From NCBI GenBank assembly GCA_004173455.1, contig SECL01000003.1:1-64000 (forward strand): DNA of 64,000 nt, in the 5' to 3' direction. Positions 31,949-41,106 of this stretch are shown here, piece by piece. A program made the translations under genes and the position numbers. This stretch comes from Moraxellaceae bacterium (GTDB lineage: Bacteria; Pseudomonadota; Gammaproteobacteria; Pseudomonadales; Moraxellaceae). The notes below the pieces were generated by a model that had not been told where the DNA came from, made no database searches, and worked only from the letters and a program-made list of their open reading frames with translations. Numbering within the stretch: position 1 is the first letter of the stretch; every line of letters starts with the position of its first letter.

Positions 31949-32596
31949 CTACTGACTACCTTTAGGCGCACTACAAACAGCTTTGCCCAGCATGCGTTGA
32001 TAAAATACCAGATCCAGCCAGCGCTCAAACTTGTAAGCAGCCTGATAAATAGTGCCAGTGTGCTGAAAATCAAATTGCTGGTGCAGTGCAATACTGGCTA
32101 GATTACTGCTATCAATCCCAGCGACCATGCTATGAAATTGCTGATGGCAGGCTTCATCAATGATGGCCTGTAGCAGGATTTTGCCGAGTCCCTTGCCCTG
32201 CTGGTCTGGCCGCACATAAATAGAATGCTCTATGGTGTGCGCAAAGGCTGCCTGTGGTCGAAACGAGCCATAGGAAGCAAAGCCTAGCAACTGATTGTGA
32301 TCATCTACCAGTCCCAGCACCGGAAAACCCGCCTTGGCTTTAAAGTCAAACCACAGCCTGATGTCATGCAGCGTGCGTGGCTCGTACTCATATAAAGATA
32401 GCGTGTGTAAAATAGCATGGTTAAAAATAGCTAGAATTTGTGTGCCATGCCGCTCAAACTGGCAGTAGATTAACTGTATAGGCAGATTCGCAGACCTGTT
32501 TTTAGAACTATTTGTAGAATCGAGCATTGCAGGTGTGGGCTGACTACGGTTGCCATTGATAGTGCTTGAGATTAACCCGTTCACCCATAAACACAA
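31949..32596 (-). CDS. GNAT-family N-acetyltransferase (PAT/Bar-like)
   Basis: SIYVRPDQQGKGLGKILLQAIIDEACHQQFHSMVAGIDSSNLASIALHQQFDFQHTGTI; true start probably downstream of the track start. Confidence 0.88.
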   Translation of the reverse strand: MCLWVNGLISSTINGNRSQPTPAMLDSTNSSKNRSANLPIQLIYCQFERHGTQILAIFNHAILHTLSLYEYEPRTLHDIRLWFDFKAKAGFPVLGLVDDHNQLLGFASYGSFRPQAAFAHTIEHSIYVRPDQQGKGLGKILLQAIIDEACHQQFHSMVAGIDSSNLASIALHQQFDFQHTGTIYQAAYKFERWLDLVFYQRMLGKAVCSAPKGSQ

Positions 32597-32882
32597 CCCC
32601 TTCCTGCTCCAGTTTTATTTTCTGTATATTGTTTGCCTGTTCATCCAGTGTTTGCAGGCTAAGTTGACCTTGTGCATTAATCACCCGGTGCCACGGCAAA
32701 TCACTGGCTGCATCTAGTCGGTTTAAGGCATAACCCACCAAGCGGGCATGGCGCGGAAAGCCAGCCAGTGCAGCAATTTGTCCATAAGTCGCTACCTTTC
32801 CATAGGGAATTAAGGCAACCACTTGAAAAATATCCTGATGAATACTGAGTTGCATCGTTATTTTACTGCTGGCTTTTGCCAA
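32544..32882 (-). CDS. Alkyltransferase-like protein (ATL, MGMT family without active-site Cys)
   Basis: PYGKVATYGQIAALAGFPRHARLVGYAL...LPWHRVINAQGQLSL (W replaces C of PCHR). Confidence 0.88.
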   Translation of the reverse strand: MAKASSKITMQLSIHQDIFQVVALIPYGKVATYGQIAALAGFPRHARLVGYALNRLDAASDLPWHRVINAQGQLSLQTLDEQANNIQKIKLEQEGVVFMGERVNLKHYQWQP

Positions 32883-33098
32883 TATTTCTGAACTGCCATC
32901 ATTACCACACCAGTAATCCCCAATGCGAAACAGAGTAGATGCAACTGCTCAATGGTCATCATATCCAGCCACGGATTACCACGCAGCAATGGCTCAATAT
33001 CCATGAGTACCTGTGAACCCGCAAAAATCATCAGGCTAAATTGTCTTTGCCCGATAGCTTTAGCCGCCCGCCCCTAAATGAATGGGAGTAAAAGGCAT
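32858..33098 (-). pseudogene. Frameshifted remnant of a small membrane protein (metal-dependent hydrolase-like N-terminus)
   Basis: MPFTPIHLG then frameshift at GGGG, continuing RAAKAIGQRQFSLMIFAGSQVLMDIEPLLRGNPWLDMMTIEQLHLLCFALGITGVVMMAVQKYWQKPAVK*. Confidence 0.5.
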
Positions 33099-33143
33099 TT
33101 TAGGTCATTACTCTATTTTTAGTACTATAATTAATTGATTTGA

Positions 33144-33461
33144 TTAATACGGTGCGTCAAGCTGAATCAGGGTTGCCATGACTTTTTTGTTATGCGCATA
33201 TTTTTTACGAAATGCTTTTTCTTCCTGATCTATGCTGCCGCAGCGTAATTTTGCCATTTCGCGGTTAAGTTCAGCATCGCGTTCGGAACGATCCCCATTG
33301 AACTCACCAGCAAAATGATCACACAGCTCATAGCGTTTAAGAAATTGCTGATCTTCTTTCGGCAGCGCATTTTTGCTGGCTGCAAGTGCCGGCGTGGTGA
33401 ATGCTGGAATAACCATCATGCTTAATACCAAGCTGACAGACCATAAAATTTTTGCAGGCAT
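33144..33461 (-). CDS. Hypothetical secreted protein
   Basis: Signal peptide (LVLSMMVIPAFTTPALAA); 105 aa. Confidence 0.65.
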   Translation of the reverse strand: MPAKILWSVSLVLSMMVIPAFTTPALAASKNALPKEDQQFLKRYELCDHFAGEFNGDRSERDAELNREMAKLRCGSIDQEEKAFRKKYAHNKKVMATLIQLDAPY

Positions 33462-33566
33462 AGTTTTAATTCACATTGTTGTAATAACTGATTTATTCAC
33501 CAGTACACTGCTGCCAATGCGCTGGTGCTCATAATAGACTTCTTTTATAAGTACGCTCAATTTGCC

Positions 33567-33604
33567 TTCGACAGGCTTAGGCATTTTTGGTTGAGCATGT
33601 CGAA
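33567..33604. repeat. REP-like imperfect inverted repeat
   Basis: TTCGACAGGCT...AGCATGTCGAA in a non-coding gap upstream of the secreted-protein gene. Confidence 0.5.
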
Positions 33605-33649
33605 ACCATACTTTTGAAAGAAATGTAATATATTCTTTAATGCAATGCG

Positions 33650-34843
33650 TTAAAAGGAATCACCCGGCACACGCACCCAGCCTTCCATTAAAATACGGGC
33701 GCTACGGCTCATAATGGCCTTGGTGACGGTCCATTCGCCGTTGACCAGTTTGGCCTCGGCGCCCACACGCAAGGTGCCGGACGGATGGCCAAAGCGGACT
33801 GCTTGTCGTTCACCGCCACCTGCCGCCAGATTGACCAGCGTTCCGGGAATTGCTGCGGCTGTACCAATCGCCACCGCCGCTGTGCCCATCATGGCATGGT
33901 GCAGTTTGCCCATCGACAACGCACGCACCAGCAGGTCAATGTCATCGGCTTTGATGGTCTTGCCACTAGACGCCACATAATCCTTTGGCTTGGCCACAAA
34001 GGCAACTTTTGGGGTATGTTGACGCGTGGCTGCCTCGGCTGGGTCTTTAATTAAGCCCATACGTAGCGCGCCAGCAATCCGAATGGCTTCAAATTTTGCC
34101 AGTGCCGCAGGGTTTGAATTAATCGCTTCACGCAGCTCTGTACCGCTATAGCCAATATCTTCAGCATTGACAAACACAGTTGGAATACCGGCACTAATCA
34201 TGGTGGCTTTTAGCGTGCCCAAGCCCTCAACCTCTAGCTCATCCACCAGATTACCGGTCGGAAACATGGAACTGTCGCCATCATCCGATGGATTCATAAA
34301 TTCCAGTACAATTTCTGCCGCTGGAAACGTTACGCCATCCAGCTCAAAATCACCAGTTTCCTGTACTTGGCCATTGGTCACAGGAACCCGCGCAATAATG
34401 GTTTTGCCAATGTTGGCCTGCCAGACTCGCACTTCGCACACGCCATCTTGTGGAATCCGGCTAGGATCAACCAAGCCTGCATGCAGGGCAAATGCACCCG
34501 CGCCCGTGGATAAATTACCGCAATTGCCGCTCCAGTCCACAAAAGCCTTATCAATGGATACCTGACCATATAAATAATCGACATCATGATCGGGCTGGCT
34601 ACTTTTAGAGATAATGACACACTTGCTGGTACTGGAGGTTGCCCCGCCCATGCCATCAATATGCGCGCCATACGCATCAGGACTGCCAATCACACGCATA
34701 AATAGTTTGTCCCGCGCAATTCCGGGTACTTGCGCTGCTTCTGGTAGGTCAGTCAGGCGAAAAAACACGCCTTTACTGGTACCACCACGCATATAGGTAG
34801 CTGGGATTTTAACTTGTGGCGCATTGCTTGAGGCGGCAGTCAT
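33650..34843 (-). CDS. prpF: 2-methylaconitate cis-trans isomerase PrpF
   Basis: ATYMRGGTSKGVFFRLTDLP, DGMGGATSSTSKCVIISKS, DWSGNCGNLSTGAGAFAL. Confidence 0.94.
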   Translation of the reverse strand: MTAASSNAPQVKIPATYMRGGTSKGVFFRLTDLPEAAQVPGIARDKLFMRVIGSPDAYGAHIDGMGGATSSTSKCVIISKSSQPDHDVDYLYGQVSIDKAFVDWSGNCGNLSTGAGAFALHAGLVDPSRIPQDGVCEVRVWQANIGKTIIARVPVTNGQVQETGDFELDGVTFPAAEIVLEFMNPSDDGDSSMFPTGNLVDELEVEGLGTLKATMISAGIPTVFVNAEDIGYSGTELREAINSNPAALAKFEAIRIAGALRMGLIKDPAEAATRQHTPKVAFVAKPKDYVASSGKTIKADDIDLLVRALSMGKLHHAMMGTAAVAIGTAAAIPGTLVNLAAGGGERQAVRFGHPSGTLRVGAEAKLVNGEWTVTKAIMSRSARILMEGWVRVPGDSF

Positions 34844-34960
34844 TTTGGTTCCAGTGCATTGTTAAAATTTGGCACTATTATAACGGCATTAAATCAGGGG
34901 TTATAGGCATTTTCTCCCATGTGGCGCGGTTGAAGTGCCAGTAATTTTACCCAGTCAGCT

Positions 34961-36121
34961 TTATTTTTTAACCGTGGCCACCTGTGTCGGCAGTTCCCAT
35001 GCGCCGCCCAGTTCGATCAAACGACACATGCCCGTAGTCGCTTCATTGGTGTGGATAAACTGCTGGCCATTCCATGTCCACGCTTCATGTGACCAACAAT
35101 CACCCAAACCGCGGCCTTTTTGATCACTAATGATCACGCCATCGGCATAATCAGATGCACTGGCAGTCACCAGTTTTGGCTGATAGGGCTTTTGGGCATT
35201 GATCACCCAATAGCCATAGCCTTCATTGTAGGCACCACGCCAGCATAAGCCACTGGCCAGTAACTGATGGGTGTTGAGCGGCTCAACTGTCAACTCAAAT
35301 GTGGCATATTCATCGCCTTCGGTCAGCACGGGGCACTCATCGGCACTATAACTTTCTTTGGATGCTTGAAGTCTTTGTTGCAGGGCTTGCTGTTGCTTGA
35401 CCAGTTGTTGTTGAAGCTGCTGTATATCGACTGCTTTTATGGCGTGCTGTAGGACTGGATTCGCTTGCAGTTTGCGATCAGGTTTTACCCATTTCACCAC
35501 TGGTCTTGCTAAAGCGGGCAACACGTTGCGCTCACTTTTCTTGCCTTGTCGTAATAATGCTCCTGTGGTGCCTATCCGCCCCTGCACGTCATCCATTTTG
35601 AGCAATACAGCGGCTGCACCCTGCCTCGATAAATTCCATGTGTCCTGTCCCGATTGAAACTCAATCACTGTGTGACCTGCTAGCGCGGCAATCAAGGCTT
35701 GAATTTGTGATGCAGACAACGTCCCTGATAATCCGCTATCTAATGTTACCTTGCCATAGGAAGTGTTATTGATTGACAGTTGCACAGATTGGGGCATTGG
35801 CTGGCCTTCTACATACTCAGTATTGCCCAGCATGACTTCGCCGCTCACCGGCTGGCCAGCCCCAGCTTGACGGGTGAATAACACCGACACTGGAAAACCA
35901 TCACTATTTCCTTCATCAGGCTGATAGCCTGCCGCGCGACAGGTGCGGGTGTTATCGCAAACCACTTCCCAGTCCTGATGATAAAAATGCAGGCCTTTGC
36001 CAGTGTCTTTATCTGTTGCGGCATAGCCTATACACGGCAGCATGATGAAAGCCCACACTGTACTTTTGAGTGCTTTTTGTTGAAGTGCTCTTAATTGACA
36101 TATTCTTTTTTTAAATGGCAT
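34961..36121 (-). CDS. DUF1176-domain protein
   Basis: DWEVVCDNTRTCRAAGYQPDEGNSDGFPVSVLFTRQAG; DCWSHEAWTWNGQQF. Confidence 0.8.
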   Translation of the reverse strand: MPFKKRICQLRALQQKALKSTVWAFIMLPCIGYAATDKDTGKGLHFYHQDWEVVCDNTRTCRAAGYQPDEGNSDGFPVSVLFTRQAGAGQPVSGEVMLGNTEYVEGQPMPQSVQLSINNTSYGKVTLDSGLSGTLSASQIQALIAALAGHTVIEFQSGQDTWNLSRQGAAAVLLKMDDVQGRIGTTGALLRQGKKSERNVLPALARPVVKWVKPDRKLQANPVLQHAIKAVDIQQLQQQLVKQQQALQQRLQASKESYSADECPVLTEGDEYATFELTVEPLNTHQLLASGLCWRGAYNEGYGYWVINAQKPYQPKLVTASASDYADGVIISDQKGRGLGDCWSHEAWTWNGQQFIHTNEATTGMCRLIELGGAWELPTQVATVKK

Positions 36122-36286
36122 GGGGTACTCACTGATTGTTTGTGGGTTTTATGCCATTAGCATACAAGCAATACGCCAATACGTTGGTCTTTTTGTGTGC
36201 AGCAGTTTTATGTATAGCAGCTTCGTGATCAGCGATTTTGCATTGATTGCCTTACTAAACCTGTTCCCTGTATTTCTGTTTAGACT

Positions 36287-37264
36287 TTATTGACCACCTA
36301 CCACCTCATCATCAGGCACAACTTGTAACCGCTCCCAAGTTTGGATGAGCTGTTTTTTTGGCACGCCCCAGCGATAACCACCCAATGCGCCACTTTCCCG
36401 AATGACCCGATGACAGGGAATCAGCCACGCCACCGGATTGGCACCAATCGCATTGGCCACCGCCCGGGATGCTGTGGGACAACCCAGCGTATTGGCCAGC
36501 TCGGAATAGCTAACCAGACTGCCTGACGGGATTTTTAGCAAGGCACGCCACACAGCCACCTGAAAATTAGTACCGCTCACCTGCACAGAAAACAGCTTGC
36601 CGCGGTTTGATTCGGATATTTCATGGGTTGGTCGGTCAGCGGCGGGTAGATCATAATGTGGCGGATTAGCCTGCGCTGCCTCAAACATCCGAGCAACCAC
36701 GGGTGCTGTTAACGCTTGATCCTGCTGCAAAATGCTCAGTGGCCATGCTTGTTGTAAGGCCGCCAGCTCCTGTTCCAGTGAACTAAAATCCACAAAGCTG
36801 GCTCGACAAATACCCCGCGTAGTCATGGCCACAAATAACGGCCCAAACGGCGTAGCATGCACGCCATAATCGATCTGAATATCCTTGCCCTGTTGCTTAA
36901 ACTCACCCGGTGTCACCGCTTCAAGCTGCACAAAATGATCATGCAAACGCGAACTGCCACTCAAGCCAATCTCCAGCGATACCGCCTGCAAAGACCGTGA
37001 TTGCTGCAACAATTGCTTGCCGTGCTCCAAGGTCAACACTTGCAAAAATCGCTTGGGCGTGGTGCCCGCCCACTGACAAAACAAGCGCTGAAAATGAAAT
37101 GGACTCAAATGCACCTGCGCTGCCATCTGTGCCAGACTGGGCTGCTCCCCCACATGTGCCACCAAATAGGCAATCGCTTTTTCAATCCGTTGATAATCAA
37201 TGCTTGTATTAACAATACTTGTGTCACCAACCTGTTCATGGTCAATACTGACATCGTCTGACAT
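36287..37264 (-). CDS. AraC-domain / methylated-DNA--protein-cysteine methyltransferase (Ada-like, lacks N-terminal Zn-Cys domain)
   Basis: HTH AraC region followed by AVANAIGANPVAWLIPCHRVIRESGALGGYRWG. Confidence 0.92.
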   Translation of the reverse strand: MSDDVSIDHEQVGDTSIVNTSIDYQRIEKAIAYLVAHVGEQPSLAQMAAQVHLSPFHFQRLFCQWAGTTPKRFLQVLTLEHGKQLLQQSRSLQAVSLEIGLSGSSRLHDHFVQLEAVTPGEFKQQGKDIQIDYGVHATPFGPLFVAMTTRGICRASFVDFSSLEQELAALQQAWPLSILQQDQALTAPVVARMFEAAQANPPHYDLPAADRPTHEISESNRGKLFSVQVSGTNFQVAVWRALLKIPSGSLVSYSELANTLGCPTASRAVANAIGANPVAWLIPCHRVIRESGALGGYRWGVPKKQLIQTWERLQVVPDDEVVGGQ

Positions 37265-37546
37265 GGAAAAATCGCCTTAATCAATATGGATTGCATGACC
37301 AGATCATAGCCCCAATTACTGCTATGGCCGACCCGAATCTTGCGGACTTTTAGCACCTTGCTCAACCTGCTGCTGGCGGTCAATATAACGCTTGTATATC
37401 AATGTGCTACGCAAACCGTATTGGTGACTATAGAATGTTACCGCAGATAGGAGTTTATGCAGTGAATTGCAGCAATTGGATATGGTGCAGAATTTTGCAC
37501 GTACACTGGGGTTTTCTTATTAGCCATTTGCCAAAGGAAACCCACA

Positions 37547-38101
37547 ATGTCAAGTTCCGACAAACGCATTTCAGATGATATTGAACAATCATTAAACCAA
37601 CAGATGATGAATGAAGCTTTTCAGGCACAGGCTTATCTGGCACTAGCGTCTTGGGCTGAAGTGAACAATTTTGCCGGTCTGGCGGACTTTTTTTATAAGC
37701 ATTCTGAAGAAGAACGCAACCACATGTTCAAATTTTTAGAATACATTAATGCACGTGGTGGTGAAGCACGCATCACTGGTATTCCTGCGCCGCTGGATAA
37801 TCCGGCCAACGTGGAAGAATGTATTGAACGCACGTGGCAACATGAGCTGGACAATTCCAAAAAAATCTACGCACTGGTTGATCAGGCCATGGCTGAAAAA
37901 GACTGGGCAACCTTTAACTTTATGCAGTGGTTTGTCAAAGAACAAATTGAAGAAGAAGCCTTGATTGATGGCTTACGCGATAAATATGCCTTGGCTTCCA
38001 AAGAGAAAAATAGCAATGCCAACCTGTATTCATTTGACCGCGATCTGGTCGGTGCTTCTCAAGAAGGCGATATTCCGCGTGATGCTTCACTAGAAGGCTA
38101 A
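37547..38101 (+). CDS. ftnA: Ferritin
   Basis: LNQQMMNEAFQAQAYLALASWAEVNNFAGLADFFYKHSEEERNHMFKFLEYINARGGEA. Confidence 0.93.
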   Translation: MSSSDKRISDDIEQSLNQQMMNEAFQAQAYLALASWAEVNNFAGLADFFYKHSEEERNHMFKFLEYINARGGEARITGIPAPLDNPANVEECIERTWQHELDNSKKIYALVDQAMAEKDWATFNFMQWFVKEQIEEEALIDGLRDKYALASKEKNSNANLYSFDRDLVGASQEGDIPRDASLEG

Positions 38102-38141
38102 TTCACAGCACTTTAAAATGTGACTAGGCAGCTCAGCTTGG

Positions 38142-38171
38142 GGGATATGGATTGTCACATATCCCTTTTTT
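38142..38171 (+). terminator. Intrinsic terminator after the ferritin gene
   Basis: GGGATATG-gattgt-CACATATCCC-TTTTTT; 8-bp stem. Confidence 0.85.
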
Positions 38172-38179
38172 AAGGCTAT

Positions 38180-39046
38180 TTAAAACTTTTCATACGGCAA
38201 CAAATAACGCCATTCACCCATGGCCAGCTTGGACAGTGACAAACGTCCAATGCGCAACCGCTTTAATTGTAGCACCTGCAACCCCACCGCACTGCACATG
38301 GTTTCAATTTGATCAAGCTGGACATTTTTTAGGGCAATGCGTAGATGCTCCTCATTTTGCCAGCTCACTTTGGCCGCCGGCAGTAGTTTTCCCTGCGCAT
38401 AAAAACCCTGATTTAAGCGCTTTAAATCATCGTCTGATAATGTGCCTGCAACCTTGACAATAAATTCCTGCTCTACCCGACTGGCATCATCAATTAGCTT
38501 GCGCGCCACGGACTTGTCCTGTGTATACACCACCAAACCACTGGCGGCACTTTCCAGCGGCAGGGTGGGAATCAGTTTTTGGAAATGTGAGCGCAAGGGT
38601 CGAATAGTGGAACGGTCATCCTTGGCTTGTGTCTCCATAGTAATGAGCTGCAAGGCATCGTGCTGGATCAAATCCAGTTGTTCAGGACTCAAGCGCACAT
38701 GCATACTTTTATGATTCAAACCGCGTGCTACCAAGTCCTGCGTTAGCCCAAAATCATAACCTGTCGGCTTGTTGAGCAAGATAGTGACAGGCAGCAGCGG
38801 CTTTAAGTTGGCCGACTCATGCACACTAACCTGCTGGCTGCTGATCATATAATTCGGCTGTTCCACCACCACCCCATCCACCATGACCCAACCTCCGGCA
38901 ATATAATGCTCGGCATCGCGGCGTGAACAGCCACGTAATTGACTCACAGCTTTGGCAAGGCGTACAGGTTCAGTTTTTGGCGCAGTCATATCATTACGTT
39001 CAGTGACATCATGTGGTGCATTATAGCCGCAAAACCACTGGGTCAT
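38180..39046 (-). CDS. S4-domain pseudouridine synthase-like protein (RluF-like) with substituted catalytic Asp
   Basis: S4 region LRGCSRRDAEHYIAGGWVMVDGVVV; TILLNKPTGY; LPLESAASGLVVYTQD at the position of GRLDxxTxGLLLLTxD. Confidence 0.8.
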   Translation of the reverse strand: MTQWFCGYNAPHDVTERNDMTAPKTEPVRLAKAVSQLRGCSRRDAEHYIAGGWVMVDGVVVEQPNYMISSQQVSVHESANLKPLLPVTILLNKPTGYDFGLTQDLVARGLNHKSMHVRLSPEQLDLIQHDALQLITMETQAKDDRSTIRPLRSHFQKLIPTLPLESAASGLVVYTQDKSVARKLIDDASRVEQEFIVKVAGTLSDDDLKRLNQGFYAQGKLLPAAKVSWQNEEHLRIALKNVQLDQIETMCSAVGLQVLQLKRLRIGRLSLSKLAMGEWRYLLPYEKF

Positions 39047-39065
39047 GTGGCAATTGGTAGGACGA

Positions 39066-39746
39066 TTAAAACGGCACTGTGGATTGAAGCGTCAAATGAT
39101 GACCTTGTAAAGGATGCTTAAAGGCCAGATCGCTGGCATGCAAGGCCAAACGGTTTAGCGGACTGCTGCTAGGCGATGGGTGATATAACTTATCACCGGT
39201 GATGGGATGGCCAATATGCGCCAAATGCACGCGAAGTTGGTGTGAACGTCCGGTAATCGGCGCTAATAAAATCCGGCTGATGTCTTGTTCGGCATTATAA
39301 TCAAGCTGCTGATATAGCGTTTTGGCTGGTTTTCCTATTTCAAAATCCACTTTTTGCTTAGGGCGATTGGGCCAATCTGCAATGAGCGGTACATCAATGC
39401 TACCCTCTCCGCTTAATTCACCCTGCACCAATGCCACATAATTTTTCTGCACACTTCTAGCCTGAAACAGTTTACTCATGGCCACTTCAGCATCACGGTG
39501 CTTGGCAAACAGTAAAATGCCTGAGGTTGCCATATCCAGCCGATGCGTGACTTTGGCCATAGAATAACTTTCCAAAATCCGCAAATAAGCACTGTCTTGA
39601 TGTTCTGGTAAGCGCCCGGGTACAGACAGTAAGCCAGCAGGTTTATCAATGACAATCAGGTCGTCATCTTCATAAAGAATAGATAGTGGCTCTTGTGGTG
39701 GCGTATAAATGAAATGGTCGTTTAGAGGCACGAAAGCAGCTAACAA
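39066..39746 (-). CDS. RluA-family pseudouridine synthase
   Basis: VIDKPAGLLSVPGR, THRLDMATSGILLFAK, GRSHQLRVHLAHIGHPITGDKLY. Confidence 0.92.
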   Translation of the reverse strand: MLAAFVPLNDHFIYTPPQEPLSILYEDDDLIVIDKPAGLLSVPGRLPEHQDSAYLRILESYSMAKVTHRLDMATSGILLFAKHRDAEVAMSKLFQARSVQKNYVALVQGELSGEGSIDVPLIADWPNRPKQKVDFEIGKPAKTLYQQLDYNAEQDISRILLAPITGRSHQLRVHLAHIGHPITGDKLYHPSPSSSPLNRLALHASDLAFKHPLQGHHLTLQSTVPF

Positions 39747-39943
39747 TAAGATTTGAATAAGCCGTAGTATACAGGGCTACTTTGAAGGGATAATAATAAA
39801 TTGCCTTTAATTATTAAACACATTATAGGCTGCTGATCACAGTACACTCAGTATAAAGCATCTATCGCACCGCATTAAGAATACCGTGCGATAGACTTTA
39901 AAAACCTGCTTATGATTAGCCGCTGTGATGCTAAAACAATGGG

Positions 39944-40333
39944 TTAAGGGCGATAAATGGCGCAGAGTTTGTGTCCATCTGGATCACGCACGTATGACAA
40001 GTGCAGCTCACCCAACGTGGTTTGGCGTAAACCAGGCGCAGCTTCAATAGTCGTGCCGCCATTGGCAACCGCCACATCATGAAATTCCTTCACTTGTTCA
40101 GGTGAATTGCATTTGAAACCTACGGTTGAACCATTGGCAACCGTTACCGCTTCATCGTTAATTGGTTCAGTTACGCTAAAGGTATTGCCATCATGGCTGT
40201 AAAATAAACGCGTATGACCCGAGTTTGATACGTTTACAAATGGCTCACCTGCACCTAAAACACCAAGCACTTTGTTATAAAAGGCTTTTGAGCGTTCGAT
40301 ATCGTTTGAACCGACCATGATGTGATTAAACAT
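39944..40333 (-). CDS. VOC-family (glyoxalase/bleomycin-resistance fold) protein
   Basis: FNHIMVGSNDIERSKAFYNKVLGVLG...YVRDPDGHKLCAIYRP. Confidence 0.9.
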   Translation of the reverse strand: MFNHIMVGSNDIERSKAFYNKVLGVLGAGEPFVNVSNSGHTRLFYSHDGNTFSVTEPINDEAVTVANGSTVGFKCNSPEQVKEFHDVAVANGGTTIEAAPGLRQTTLGELHLSYVRDPDGHKLCAIYRP

Positions 40334-40474
40334 GCTTCACTCTCCTTAACCCCCGACACCATGTCGAGTGTGATTGCGTGTCAACAATACTAGGATTTAT
40401 GTGGCAGGTATAGGCTTGTCATGCTGAGTTTTTATTAGCGTGAAATTATTAAATCCGTTTGATGGCATGAATTA

Positions 40475-41038
40475 TTAAGCTTTGAGGTTTTTTCTACGTT
40501 TAAACCAGCGCAGCGCCAATAGCGCCATCAGCACCACCACAATGACTACCAACACAGGCACAATCAGCGCCAACACTGACAATAACAATGCCCCCATCCA
40601 CTCGCCTGTAGACACCACAGGATTGCCAATACCGCCCGTGGTTGCAGTGGATAACGCACGCAATGCCACCGTACCCATTTGTACCGTACCCGCTGTGCCG
40701 CCACCCACAATAATGGCCGCCGCCCAACTGGCAAACTGCGACATTTCGCCACTACTCACTGCCATGGTGGCCAGCGTGCCTGCAACCATTGCCGCAGGCG
40801 TTGATACGGTGTCTAAAATATTATCCACCCACGGAATATAATACGCAGCGATTTCACACAGTGTTGCCACGGCCAAGCCAAAACATACCGCTGGCATAGC
40901 TACCCACTCAAAACCTTGCATGGGTTCAAACCATCCTGCAAGGGATGCCACGCTCATGACCAATAACGGCACAAACACACGGAAACCACAGGCGGTACTC
41001 AGTCCAATGCCGATACATAGGCTTAGTATTGTTTCCAT
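40475..41038 (-). CDS. DUF4126-domain membrane protein
   Basis: LCIGIGLSTACGFRVFVPLLVMSVASLAG, STATTGGIGNPVVSTGEWMGALLLSVLALIVPVL. Confidence 0.85.
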   Translation of the reverse strand: METILSLCIGIGLSTACGFRVFVPLLVMSVASLAGWFEPMQGFEWVAMPAVCFGLAVATLCEIAAYYIPWVDNILDTVSTPAAMVAGTLATMAVSSGEMSQFASWAAAIIVGGGTAGTVQMGTVALRALSTATTGGIGNPVVSTGEWMGALLLSVLALIVPVLVVIVVVLMALLALRWFKRRKNLKA

Positions 41039-41106
41039 GAGTGGCTCCGTGTGGATGGTTGGGAGGTTAAGTTTTTATTTTATGTATTTTTCATCTAATG
41101 GGCTAC

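Noticed and set aside
32544-32882. MGMT gene lacking the PCHR cysteine considered as an inactivated repair enzyme
   Set aside because: Trp in place of Cys is the known hallmark of functional alkyltransferase-like (ATL) proteins, so this is expected.
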